A stretch of DNA of 64,000 nucleotides, taken from NCBI GenBank assembly GCA_028015205.1, contig CM051514.1:24568150-24632149 (forward strand). Direction: 5' to 3'. The position numbers and the translations under genes are program-made. The stretch comes from Mytilisepta virgata. Taxonomy: Eukaryota; Mollusca; Bivalvia; Mytilida; Mytilidae. The notes beneath the pieces are model-generated. The model ran no database searches and was not told the DNA's origin. It saw nothing but the letters and a program-made list of their open reading frames with translations. Below, in pieces: positions 12,330-23,519 of the stretch. Within the stretch, counting starts at the first letter, position 1, and every line of letters starts with the position of its first letter.

Positions 12330-13725
12330 TGAAAGAGGTACAGAATGTGTCAACAGAATATACACTGTATGTCGGTGACTGGAAACTGTCATGAAATAGG
12401 TTACATTGTTTTCTGGATATTTAACTATATGTAGCTATGATGTGTTCTGGATTATTTAATTTGAAATATTTAATCACAATTTCATTTTGATTTCAGAAAA
12501 CTGTAAGGTTTTGAAAAAAATCAGTATAAATTGCATCTTATCGACGTCAAATGACAAAGGCGGATTCCACCGCGTATTTCGCTAAACAGGTAAAAAAGTA
12601 TGCAAATTGTTTCTAATGTAACAGTTTAAGCGCAAAAGGTCTATGCAAAGCATAGGTTGTTTTATTATTTTCAGTAATTTTTCACATGGGCCGTCAGTAT
12701 GTTACACAAGAAAACAGAAGAAGCCCTCATACACCAGGCCGCTTCAATCATCTGCACAACATTTTTCTCTTTTATGTTGGTCCCATAACCTCCATTCCTT
12801 CAGGAGTACTGCTAGGGAGACAATAAATCGGCATATAAATGATGCGTGTGTGATTTCTTCTACTTGTTTGTTTACGGAGTGGAAAATAAATTTTCATACT
12901 TCTTAAGCAGCGATTATTTGCCTCGTATTGGAAAAAAGCCACCACGATCTTTATAAAAATTTAACAAATTCCCTATAATTTTATTCAGTGGTAGATAAAT
13001 ATTGAACGGAACCAAATAATCATTATACTCTGCTAATTCATATATAATTTACATTTACATGATGTGGATGACAGCTTGCTGCTATAAGTTATATTTTCTC
13101 GTAGACTATTATCTGAGTTCTCTTTTGTATAATCACTAGAAAAAATACTGAAATAATACTCTTTCATCTTTTTATCTTTATTTAATAGATCCGTACAACC
13201 ACATGATGATATGTTTCTGCATGAAATGTTGATATGATTTTGTATATGTGTATGAAATCATTGATTCTAATATGCCGCCCTATATAACGTCAAATAATAT
13301 TACCCGATATATCCACTTTTAGCACATGCGCATGGAGGCTTTTATGTAAACTTTAATAAGAAAAATTATCTTTTTCACAACGAAATTGTTTATCTTTAAT
13401 GATCTTTCAAAGGAATTATGCTATAAACCCACAATAAATGTGTGCAACAAAAATTAGTACAATGTTACAAACTATACAAGACACATTTACGTAGGCCACG
13501 CCATCTCGATATTTGAATGACGTGACGGTTACCCGTAAGTCTAAAACATTTTTTCATTATTTTGTATATGTGTAACTGATGAATTACACAATTTGATTTT
13601 GCAAATGTTTATCTTAGGAAAATAGTTTTTATTCAAAATATGCTCCAAAAAAGGACAGAGTGTAGCATATTAATGTCAGATACATATAGGACAACTCAAA
13701 TGATCAACTAGCGTATTTGTCCTAT
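12330..13725. other. No recognisable gene
   Basis: AT-rich sequence. I looked for micro-exons belonging to the signal exon at 14675 and found none with convincing sites; one 8-bp candidate near 13510 does not fit the phase pattern. Confidence 0.5.
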
Positions 13726-13730
13726 TAGAT

Positions 13731-13844
13731 TAGAGTTGAAGTCATTTACACATAGGCTTGACCTTTGTATTGGTATTTTATAACCACGGTACAAAATATT
13801 CGAATATAAAGGCCCAGCCCATATGTAAATGACTTCAACTCTAT
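13731..13844. mobile_element. Small foldback element
   Basis: The terminal inverted repeats tagagttgaagtcatttaca and tgtaaatgacttcaactcta are perfect over 20 bp and continue imperfectly inward. Total 114 bp, non-coding. Confidence 0.7.
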
Positions 13845-14224
13845 AACCCCCATGAATTATTTGTATTACGTATTAAGTGTAGTACGTGTGAAATGATTTC
13901 TTCACAGGGCAATGACCTTATAAAGTCTACATGTTATTTATCGTCCGTTTTATCAATACTTGAATTATATCTTTCTAAATATTAAATATATCATTGGTCT
14001 GATTTTCTGTGAAAAAAAATCTCATTTCTAAAATTGGATCATTCATCCAACATTACAATTATCGCGCTTTACATAAAATTTGTCACAAGGTACAGTCAAT
14101 ATTTTCCATAATATTTGATATCCAAACAATTTACAGTTTTACATGTATCTGTTAGACAAGATTTTTTTTATTACATCATAATTAAAATATCAATTGTCTT
14201 GTTTATTTTATTTATCATAAATTC

Positions 14225-14420
14225 CAGGTGGACTGTATCAAGTCGAAAAAAAAATGAATTAGCCAATAAACAACTAAACACATAACAGGTGAGGTGGACA
14301 ATCACGTACCAATCAATCGCCACTAAACAGACAGAACCCCGAAAGGAAAACTAACATAAAGTGCACAAATCGCAAACAAGAACACAACAGATTGCGCTCT
14401 TGTTAACTGTAAAACTAGCT
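14225..14420. repeat. Dispersed repeat, copy 1 of a family also at 18030 and 48270
   Basis: Shares an ordered set of blocks with the later copies: 'aacaactaaac', 'accaatcaatc', 'gacagaacccc', then an aacacaacaga-type block. It looks like a degraded interspersed repeat with no coding content. Confidence 0.45.
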
Positions 14421-14674
14421 TAGGATCTAATATCCGTTGTTTGGATACTGGATTGTAAAGTGCACATATTTACAGTAGAACATTAGCTTAACTTGACTCC
14501 AGGATTTAGCTACACTTAGACTAATGAAGTCTTAGAACATTTAATTTTTAAATTATATAAAAAATGGCGGAATTAGTATGATTTTTAGCGACGGTGGACG
14601 GTACTGTCAGCTCGGGTATGGCCGAATGAGTTCCATTCACTTCCTAACTGAAAAACAAATTACAGACCACTTAC

Positions 14675-14711
14675 CTTCAACAACAGTCAGTCTACTAAGC
14701 AACACTGCTAC
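14675..14711 (-). pseudogene. Damaged signal-peptide exon related to genes A and C (B)
   Basis: The minus-strand frame VAVLLSRLTVVE ends at a good donor (GAAG|GTAAGT) in phase 1, like the signal exons at 11814 and 19238, and its DNA aligns with the latter (gcagtgttgct versus gcagttttgct). Two codons upstream an ATG is separated from it by an in-frame TAG. Either the copy is dead or TAG is used as an acceptor. No partner exons were found downstream. Confidence 0.4.
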
Positions 14712-15239
14712 CTAGAACATGGACAAGTGTTTATAAGGTCTAAGTCCAATCAATAATCTGTAGTTAAAATACCCATGACGGTTAGGTATCTTAAAGTATA
14801 AATAATAAATAACATCTGCTTAACAAAAAATAATGAAAGTGATTACTTGTTGTTTAGTTCTTTTATTTGCTTTATAAAAGCAGAAGTAACACGATGAGAT
14901 ATGAAATTACTTTCTATTAGAAGGAATACAATAGAGTAATTGGATTTGTATGTAAGAAAAAGAAAGACCTTGAATATTTTGTCCTTCAATCTGATAGATA
15001 TGACGCTGTAGATGTTTGTGGGAAGAGGGATTGTGAGCTATGCTCAGGCTTGTGTTAGAGGCTGTCTGGGACAATCAATGCTATACGAGATTATTATTTA
15101 TATTGGTGACCTCACTGAGACTTGACATTTGACATCTTAGCGCCAAATGTGTGTTAGACAACTCTATCAAATTGTTTTGAACATTGCCATCATCTTTAAC
15201 ATAAAAAAGTCAACTATACGTACTTCAAAATATTGTTAA

Positions 15240-15509
15240 GGTATCCAGACCATAATAGATAATGATAAAAAATTGTATCTCTTTTTGACCCTGAATGGCG
15301 GAACCAACAATTTAAAGCTGGAATTTTGTATATATATTTTTCTCAAGTTGAAACACACTTTGTTGCTTATATGCAGAGTCTGTAAAAATTAGTTAGTCAT
15401 ATTAGAATTTCCGAAGTTTGCCGATAATTACCGAGGTCATTTCAATTGCGTTGTATGGAACATCCGGGAACTTTTAAATAATCACGTGGTCATTTATGGT
15501 CCGGATACC
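15240..15509. mobile_element. piggyBac-like MITE, family 2, TTAA duplication
   Basis: A 270-bp element flanked by TTAA at 15236-15239 and 15510-15513, with ends GGTATCCAGACCATAA and TTTATGGTCCGGATACC. About 19440-19560 carries a related, degraded piece (atccggaccgcgtgattatt). Non-coding. Confidence 0.8.
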
Positions 15510-15708
15510 TTAACTCCAAAGGATAATTCCACAAAAGTTATAAGATGTTTATTTAGAAATGGAAATCATATTGGTTCAAATTCATAACCGCAGGAAAGGT
15601 GATAAATACAAATCATCCAAACAGGAATATTTGTATTACCCAAGAGACAAAACTTATTGTCTCTTACAACTCTTGCCATTTTTGGAATACCTTGGTTCTC
15701 GTTTTCGT

Positions 15709-15955
15709 ATATTACACCCCCGCTCCAAAAGAGAGGGGGTATACTGTTTTACCCTTGTGGTTGCGTGCGTCCGTCTGTTCGGTACAATTTTTTTTTTGGT
15801 CACACTTTTCTCTACAACTACTTATTACAGCCACTTGATAGTTTGTCATAAGGCTTCTATAGGTACGCAATATCGTAGGATACGTTTTCGGCCCAAGGCG
15901 ACACCAACTTTCTGTTTGACGACCGTTTATTTGTCGACCTTATCACGGCAGGGGT
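15709..15955. repeat. Dispersed repeat with gaggggg/tatactg block
   Basis: Contains 'acacccccgctccaaaagag' followed by gagggggtatactgttttac, a motif I recognise from bivalve interspersed repeats. The open frames across it in three registers show no protein-like composition. Confidence 0.35.
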
Positions 15956-16517
15956 ATTACTAGTGAGAAATGACTCCCAGTACATCTTGTTTTGAATATT
16001 TGTCCAAGTGTTTAAGTGCGATGATAAGCGATCGAAGCGAGCTCTTAAGTGTAGAGATGTCGAGAAAATTATGGAAGCACATGGGAGTGTTCTGATTCAG
16101 AAGCACTTTGCAATCTAAAAATGTTTCATCAACAGTTGAATATCGTGCAAACATTGTAGTTCCTGTGTGACTATACGAGAATAAAGCAATGTTTTAGACA
16201 GTTATCCAATGACTTAAAATGTCTTTAAAGTATTAATCTATTACCAAAATAATATAAATATGAAAGAAACCACTTAAATTCAAATTAAGCTAAAGAAAAT
16301 CCGCAGATGCAGGTATCACGCGTTCCCGCCATTCAGAGATTTTCACTAAATTCCGAAAAATTAATAATCTTAAGTTTTGCTCAATTTCCAAATCTGTATC
16401 ATATCATATTGGCTGTAAAATATCAATGACCTCTGCTCAAAATATGAAACTTTATTGAAATATGGGTATGTTTTTAATATATCCTCCAAATACATCAGTT
16501 ATTAGGTCACATTTGGT

Positions 16518-17892
16518 TTAGCCTGGTCCACCTCCCATTCCTCCGTTTCCCCAAGCACAGTTGTAACATGGTTCCTCTGCAAAAAAAAATCATCATACTG
16601 TAGACGATACTGTTTAAAAGAAACTGACATCTTCGACATTTTTTCTTTAGTACGTCCTACCAGAATTTTTGAAAATAAACTCATTCCTAAGGAACTTAGT
16701 GTTTTTTGCAATTAAGTACTCTCTTGTAGGAAATTCAGAAAAAGTAAATTTCAAAACCTATTACTTAGTAGTTACATTCCAGTAACTCTTCAAGATACTC
16801 TTGATTTAACTGTAAATGAAAATACAATACCTTCAGTAGTGGTTCCAGATGGTGTGGTAAATACTGAAAATAGGGAAAACATTATTAGACATTCTTATAA
16901 GTCTATAGGTGTCTTTACACATACAAATTTAAAAACAATAATCATTTCAATGTAAACACGGCTTTACACGTTAAAAATAGAAACTATGACAATTTAATAA
17001 ACATGTCAAATGCAAGGATTAACTTTCACGATGCAATGTGCATACATCAAAGAGAATGACTGTTTTGTCTTAACCAAAATAATTCATTTGAAACATACAT
17101 GTACATGTAGTTTGCCATCACCAACGTGTCTTTAAATGGTATTAGCTATACCTTTATTAATTTCGAGGAATAGTCTCCTGCATTGTGTGTGCGATATGAG
17201 TTTAGGCTTATATAATGCACCTAACTATGTCACCAAATATCATCACTTTTCACATTTTGTACTTTATTTAAGGATGTTCGCTGCTCAGTTTCAAAATAAC
17301 AAGCTTTTCATAACATTGGTAAATATTGATAGTGAATTAATAAAGGAACTAAAAGAACGAAAAAAAATCATAGGTCCGTGTGTTTGTTTTCGAGATATAA
17401 GCCATTGAAAATTTGGCGGGAAAAATATGCTCTCTTGATTTTCCATAGTTTTATCATTAACAAGTTTTATTTATCAAAAACCATTAAATAATAACAAAGG
17501 ATTTTATAAGATTTTTACAAATGGCTTATTATTCTGCATGCAAAGGATTTATGAAAAGAAAAATGGGCGTTAGCGGGAAAATAATTTATGGCATTCAAAT
17601 AAATAAAACAAGATGATTCTGAACATCTGAAATAATTCAAAAACATGACAAGCAAACATCCTTAACTTAGAATAACATACACACAAGAAAGCGTCCAGTA
17701 TCACAAACATTCATACGACTACGAACTGTAGGTGATTTCCGGTCGTTAATGTGATGTCATGTCGGCAGTCTCTATCGTATTTTAGACTGGAATCTAAAGG
17801 CCTTCAAGGGTGTTAAGTTTATTACTCCCACCGCACGGTTCGATGTCATTTAATATTAGATCCACAATACGACTGGATGTTATTTGTGCGTT

Positions 17893-17940
<48 letters not shown>

Positions 17941-19313
17941 GGGGGGGGTCCATACATAGCAACTATCACAGAGGATTTCCTATCCGAACAGTTTCTTATA
18001 TCAATTCAGGTACCATTCATTGTCGCTTTATTAATAAACAACAAAATGGATAACATAAAAGGTCAACAATGACACACCAATTAATCAACAGGCAGAGTAT
18101 CGGACACAAACTGACAAAAGAACACAACACACAAACACGAAAACAACAGAGCGTTAGGATAGTCTGACGTGGTACAGAAACTGAACAGTATGGTGTTAAA
18201 CCGATTTTATGGGTACCCAAACCTTGACCTGATGTCATTGGCCACGCCAACAGCATATTACTATAACATTATAATCTTAATACCAAAAAAATATATATAT
18301 ATATATATTTATTAACTAGTTGAATGTGTAAAATATGTTATAAATTGGCTATGCAATACTAAATGTCAAGAACTAATAACAAACAAAAAACTGGACCAAT
18401 ACGGATTATAGCCTCAATATGGATATAAGGCCTGAAAAACAGGACCAATACGAGTTTTAGCCTCAATATGGAAATATGAGCCAGAAAAACAGGACCAATA
18501 TGGATTTCAGCCTCAATATGAAAATAAGGCCTAGGCCCAATATGGATTTGTTTACTTCCGCCATGTTTCAAGCAGATGACAAAAACCTAGAAAATCGATG
18601 CAAATAATATTGGGAGGAGACAAAGCTATAATTTCTTTCTATAATAGTTGCTTGCGTAAGTATTTAAAAAAAAATACTACAAAAACAACTGTAAGAAAAG
18701 AAATTTAGCATGTAACATCACACATCCATCAATGACCTGAAGGTAAGAAAGAAAGAATATGAAGATGTGGCCATCGGAAACTTGCCAATGAAGGTATATA
18801 TTTTTTATTTATAAACAAGTGAACAAAAATATCACAATATTTTTTTTCAATTATTATTGATCAGTCATACATTTTCATGATTTTACACAGCTAGTTAATA
18901 AAGGGATCATAGAATGGGCTTTTGTCATATTGGTCCAGTATTATGTCCTCGGACAGGTCGCATTAGGCCTCGGACAGCTGCATTTGGCCTCGGCTTCGCC
19001 TCGGCCAAATACAGCTATCCTTGGCCCAATACGACTGTCCTTGGACATAATACAGGACCAATATGAAAAAGCCCATTCAATAACCCTATAATATATGTAG
19101 AATCACATTATATGTGATATCAGCTGACGACAATAGCTAACATAATACAATTTATAGTAAGAAAGGTTAAATGTAAAATGTAAATCTTTGAAATGCAATG
19201 CAATGGAAATACGTCTACGTCATATTATCAAACAAACCTTGCCCTTGAACAATCAAGCTGACATTAGATAGCAAAACTGCCAAGGTCAGCAACAATACAA
19301 TGCATCCGATTCG
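16518..19313 (-). CDS. Micro-exon gene for a secreted Cys/Gly peptide precursor (gene A)
   Basis: Exons in transcript order: 19238-19313, 16831-16863 and 16518-16576. The first encodes a signal-like stretch (CIVLLLTLAVLLSNVSLIVQ) clearly related to the signal exon of gene C. Its donor AAG|GTTTGT is weak. The 33-bp micro-exon has good sites (ccctattttcag ... GAAG|GTATTG) and encodes FTTPSGTTTE. The last exon follows tttttttttgcag, encodes EEPCYNCAWGNGGMGGGPG, and ends TAA with AATAAA at 16451-16456. All internal joins are phase 1. The codon matching gene C's start ATG is ATC here, so translation needs an upstream start: ATG CAG GCC CTG|GTAATA at 19418-19429 would join in phase 0. Otherwise the gene is dead. 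Function unknown; transcripts are needed to confirm the chain. Confidence 0.5.
17272..17661. mobile_element. piggyBac-like MITE, family 3, copy 1
   Basis: A 390-bp element flanked by TTAA (17268-17271 and 17662-17665), ends GGATGTTCGCTGCTC and GACAAGCAAACATCC. The related copy at 60029-60421 has the same start motif and nearly the same length. It sits in the intron of gene A. Confidence 0.75.
17908..17939. repeat. Poly-T tract
   Basis: About 32 T residues followed by nine or ten G residues. It could be the reversed poly-A of a retrocopy, but nothing coding sits to its right. Confidence 0.8.
18030..18260. repeat. Dispersed repeat, copy 2 of the 14225/48270 family
   Basis: Aligns by eye with 48270-48470: 'aaacaacaaaatgga', 'aaaggtcaacaatgaca', 'acaccaattaatcaac', and 'ttttatgggtaccca' occur in the same order and spacing. 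No coding content. Confidence 0.6.
18380..18555. repeat. Three ~60-bp tandem repeats
   Basis: Units read 'aggaccaatacgagttttag' then cctcaatatggaaatatgagcc, three times with small changes. The ggaccaatat motif also occurs in the foldback at 18912-19078. Confidence 0.7.
18912..19078. mobile_element. Long GC-rich foldback element
   Basis: The arms gaatgggcttttgtcatatt and aatatgaaaaagcccattc begin a near-continuous inverted repeat of about 80 bp per arm, closed by a ggcttcgcc centre. It is strikingly GC-richer than its surroundings and lies in the intron of gene A. Confidence 0.75.
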
Positions 19314-19429
19314 CTACAATAAAAAATCATTGCAATATACAATGAAGTTCATAACGAAGTAATATAAAAGAAAATCTTCAGTTTTACTATTTTCAATTCA
19401 AGGTTCGCTTCTATTACCAGGGCCTGCAT

Positions 19430-20505
19430 ACTTAAAGCGACATAAGGTGATACAAAAATATCCGGACCGCGTGATTATTCCATGCAAAGGAATGACAGTG
19501 AATTCGGTATTTATCGGTAAAATTCGGAAACACTATATCTCTAACTTATTTTCAAAGACACCAAACATATATTACTAGTATAATTTAACTTGGGGAAAGT
19601 TATTTCTTCCGTAAAAGGCTGTTTTCAGTTTGCGATGACCCGTTGCACGTGCATCGATCTCCCACTGTTGTGACGTCCAATCAGAATTCTTTAGTCAAAA
19701 CTTTCAACTAATCAGGCGTAACTTTATTTTACTTCATCGAATGAGTTTACCTATATGTAGGTACAGGAAACCTAAACACTGAATATTTACGGAACAAATT
19801 GGTACTTATACTCCTTCAAAAGTAAACAACTGGAAAATCTTCAACTGCGCTCCACTCGGGAAAGACATGTTTAAAAACTCGTTGAAGACTCCCAGTCTTC
19901 ACTTTGAACTTGTGTGAGAACCTATTAATCTAAACATAAAGTATACAAATCTTGGTTAACTTATGCGTCAAAACGAAATATTATTTACGGGCATTAACTT
20001 TTATGGTTCTCAAGCCTTAAATTAAGATTTTACTAAGGAAACTCCGTCCATTTTAATTGAGTGGCATTTATAAAATATCTTAACTTAACAATTTCCTGAA
20101 TACATTCTTCAATTAAGGAAACTCCACCCGTTGCACTTAAGTAGTATTCACAAAACATCTTAAACTAAGAAAACACTTAGTTTTCCCTTACGTTTAATGT
20201 AGATTATTATCAACCTTAAGTATTGAAATAACAAATATAATATGGAAAATTTTAATGCATATTTAGTAAATGTATCAAAAACTTTGTGTTCTATTATTAC
20301 TAAAGGTTTCCCTGTTGGTTTAACATACATACTATTGACCTCTGGCCAATGTTTTATTAATTAAGGTTAAACTATATAAAGTTCACTACGTTTAGTATTT
20401 GGTTAATCTTAACCCTTGTTTAGATTATCTATTTTTTATGAGTCGAGTCTTAGTGCATCCATGAATGCATTCGTCAAGTACTTGTGAAGAGAAAAAAAAT
20501 ATAGT
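19430..20505. other. No gene; degenerate duplications
   Basis: A degraded relative of the 15240 MITE lies at about 19440-19560. At about 20010-20180 a block around 'aaggaaactcc' followed by 'aaaacatcttaa' occurs twice about 95 bp apart. No exon seen. Confidence 0.45.
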
Positions 20506-20511
20506 TTCTTA

Positions 20512-20816
20512 GGCCAAACCAAATTAATGTTTTTCTTTGGATTGCCACTCTCCAGTCTTCGGAAAATTTGCCCCAAATTTTTCATTTTTCAAGAAATTAA
20601 AAAGAAAAATCGTTCGCCCGCATCTAAAATTTGGTAAAATATAGCGGTTTCTTAGATTTGTTGCAATATTTTAGTAAAAAAATTGTGCTGCACGTAAAGT
20701 TGATCTTCGCCTGAAAAAATCTAGTCCTCGAGAAAAAAAAATGTAAAAAATTCGCTCACTCCACCTATTTTTGCCATAAAAAAATCCAAAGAACTAAAAA
20801 ACAATTTGGTGTGGCC
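20512..20816. mobile_element. MITE with GGCCAAACCAAATT-type ends, copy 2
   Basis: A 305-bp element flanked by TTA on both sides (20509-20511, 20817-20819), ends ggccaaaccaaatta and caatttggtgtggcc. Same family as 1894-2187. Confidence 0.7.
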
Positions 20817-21192
20817 TTATTTGAAAAGAAATTTTAAAAAAGGGCAATTGAAGCAATGATTCTCCCACTTTGCTCAATGGTTTCAAAAAATGTGATTTAA
20901 ATTTATTCATTCAGATTTTAGTTGTAGGAATTCCTGCCATACTTTTGAAAGGTATTATATAGGAACAATTGGATTTGGTTTTAATTTCATCTTAGGCCGT
21001 TTCTGTTTTTTCTTTGTTTTGCCGCAACTCAGTCTGTGAAAACCTACCAGCCAACCAGGGAAAAAAACCACACACACAAAGCAAAAAAAACCACAACTCC
21101 TCATAGATATTTCATCAGAGTAAAACTGCAATCGAACAGTTAATCTGTGACACCAGAAAGAAAAAGAGATTCAAATGGAAAGTAATTTGTGA

Positions 21193-21767
21193 TTGTTTTT
21201 GTCTGGTCTGGGGCCATTTCAAAAACTAAAACACAGTTGGGAAGAGACAAATTTCAGATTGTTTTATGAAGCGGACTTCATTCAAGGGTTTCTACGTGAA
21301 AAGAAAAAGAAACTAGCCCAATCCTTTAATTTCACTTTTCGTTATATAGATGACGTGTTGTCGTTAAATAACGACAAATTCCAAGACTTTCTACATCTAA
21401 TCTACCCCAGTGAGCTTGAAATTAAGGATACTACAGATACACCAAAGTCCGTTTCATATTTGGATTTGTTTCTTGAAATAGACAATGAGGGACATTTGAA
21501 GACAAAACTTTATAACAAACGTGATGACTTCAAAATTCCTATTGTTAATTTTCCCTTCTTGAATAGCAATATACCAGCATCGCTTGTATATGGCGTCTAC
21601 GTTTCTCAGCTTATCCAATTTTCAAGGACATGCGTGTGTTACCCTGACTTTCGACAAAGAGGATTACTGCTGTCACAAAAGCTTCTTAAGCAGGGTTTTA
21701 TCAGGTATAAGTTGATGTGATCACTTAGGAAATTTTACGGTCGTCATCACGAATTGATTGACCATTA
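21193..21767 (+). pseudogene. Reverse-transcriptase fragment, YIDD type
   Basis: A 175-codon frame shows YEADFIQGFL, the catalytic palm motif FRYIDDVLSLNN, then SVSYLDLFLEID and LYNKRDDFKIPIVNFPF, an order I recognise from reverse transcriptases common in bivalve genomes. After a TGA at 21718-21720 the frame continues with SLRKFYGRHHELIDH. The first RT motifs are missing, so the copy is 5'-truncated and interrupted. Clade is not certain: the YIDD box fits Penelope-like or other non-LTR groups, not the Ty3/Gypsy element at 50.8 kb. A minus-strand fragment of the same family lies at 41690-41960. Confidence 0.75.
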
Positions 21768-21819
21768 GTGTTCAAATATCTAAGATGATGTTGGACCTGT
21801 TCCCACTGTCGTAACATTT

Positions 21820-22060
21820 CATGTGCCTCCACCGATTTTTGACTTCCACCGGATTGACTTTGTTGACTTCACGACCGGTGCCGTATACGGAGCAGGAAAT
21901 GCTTATCCTTCCGGAGCACCAGGGTTCACTCCTGGATTTTATAGGAGTTCGTGTTTTTCATTGTTTTTTAGTTTTCTATGTTTACTTTTAGTGCTTGTGG
22001 TTGTTCATTTGTCTTCCCGGGTTTGTCTGTCCAATGGATTACGTTTTTTTTTTATTGCTC
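21820..22060 (+). repeat. 3' tail of the YIDD-type RT element
   Basis: Directly follows the RT remnant. It contains gtatacggagcaggaaatgc, ttccggagcaccagggttca and a T-rich stretch of the type tagttttctatgtt. Similar tails recur at 61850 (plus) and at about 3900 and 10435 (minus). Confidence 0.55.
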
Positions 22061-22500
22061 CTTAGGTATATTTGTCCTTTTTTAACCGATTGAAAAATGC
22101 GTCTGTTTGTTTTTGACCGTATGAGGTAACAAAAATGCCCAAACGCAGACGCAAAACAAAGAAAACAAACCAACTGTTGCCTTATCATGTGATTGCAATA
22201 TATAAAACATGGTGTTAATGTAAGATAAATGGCTTCTCGTCCAAGTTTCCAATGACGGGATTTTGTTTTTCGTACATTCACTTGGCATTTTGGTATCGAG
22301 TGATTGTATAAATATACAAGTGGGAATTTTAACAATCATTTAGAATGAGAAATTTTATACTATTTCCAAATTTATATGGTTTGCTTCTCTAATAATTTTT
22401 GTATTGAAAAAGATGATGGTTCTATGTCATTGACTGTTCATTTTGGCCTTAGATCATAACTAACTCTTGATATAGCTGACGAAATGAGAGTCATCATTTT

Positions 22501-23517
22501 TAGCTCATCTGATCCAAAGGGTTAAGTTATATATTGCCATCACTTTTCGTCTGTCATCCGTCCGTCAACATTTCACATTTTGAACTTCTTGTAGAGGACG
22601 ACTAAATGGATTGAAACGAAACATGGCACACATGTTCCTTACAAGGTGCTAACCAAGTGTTGTTACTTTGGACCCGATCCGTCATCCAAGATGGCCACCA
22701 GCACGGGACTTTGTTTAACATAGGACCATATGGGATATACATACAAAACTCTTCTTCTTCAGAACTGCTGAATGGATTGAAACCAAATATGGCATGAATG
22801 TTGCTTACGAGGTGTTAATTTGTTGCCGATCCATCTACCAAGATGGCCTCCAGCGGGGGATTTAGTTTAACATAGGACCCTATGGGAAATGCATACAAAA
22901 ATATTCTTCTGGAGAACCGCTTAATGGATTGAAACCAAACATGGCATGAATGTTCCTAATGAGGTGCTGACCAAGAGTTGTTCCTTTGTGGCCAATCCAT
23001 CATCCAAGATGTCCTCCAGCTGGGACTTAGTTTAACATAGAACCCTATGGGAAATACATACAAAAATCTTCTAGATAACCGCAGAATGGATTGAAACCAA
23101 ACATGGCACGAATGTTCCGTATAAGGACTGACCAAGTGTTGTTACTTTGTTGCCGATCGATCATCCAAGATGGTCCCCAGCGAGGGACTAAGTTTAACAT
23201 AGAACCCCTATGGGAATTACAAAAATCTTCTTCTAGAGAACCACTGAGTGGATTGAAACCAAACATGGCATGAATGTTCCTTATGAGGTGCTGACCAAGT
23301 ATTGTTACTCTATTGCCGATCCGTCATCCAAGACGGTCGCCAGCGGAAGACTTAGTTTAACATAAATCCCTATGGGAAATACATACAAACGGCTTTTTCT
23401 TGAAAATTACTAAATGGATTGAACCCAAACATGGCATAGATGTTAATCTCAAGGTCCTTTAGAAATGAACAAATGAAAATCAGGTGAGCGATACAGGCTC
23501 ATGGGAGCCTCTGGTTA
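22501..23517 (+). repeat. 'tagctcacctg' element, copy 2, with internal array
   Basis: Starts tagctcatctgatccaaagg and ends caggtgagcgatacaggctc...ctggtta, as in copy 1. Inside are about five degenerate units of ~155 bp, each with a 'ggattgaaaccaaa' block, 'catggcatgaatgttcc', 'catccaagatggcc' and 'agtttaacatag'. The frames through it are incidental. Confidence 0.8.
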
Positions 23518-23519
23518 TT

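Noticed and set aside
14640..14674. A further exon directly after the B signal exon, using tttgtttttcag
   Set aside because: The intron would be only about 27 nt, and the frame stops after three codons.
15559..15963. 134-codon plus-strand ORF
   Set aside because: Runs through a dispersed repeat, with other open frames alongside it; no domain or splice support.
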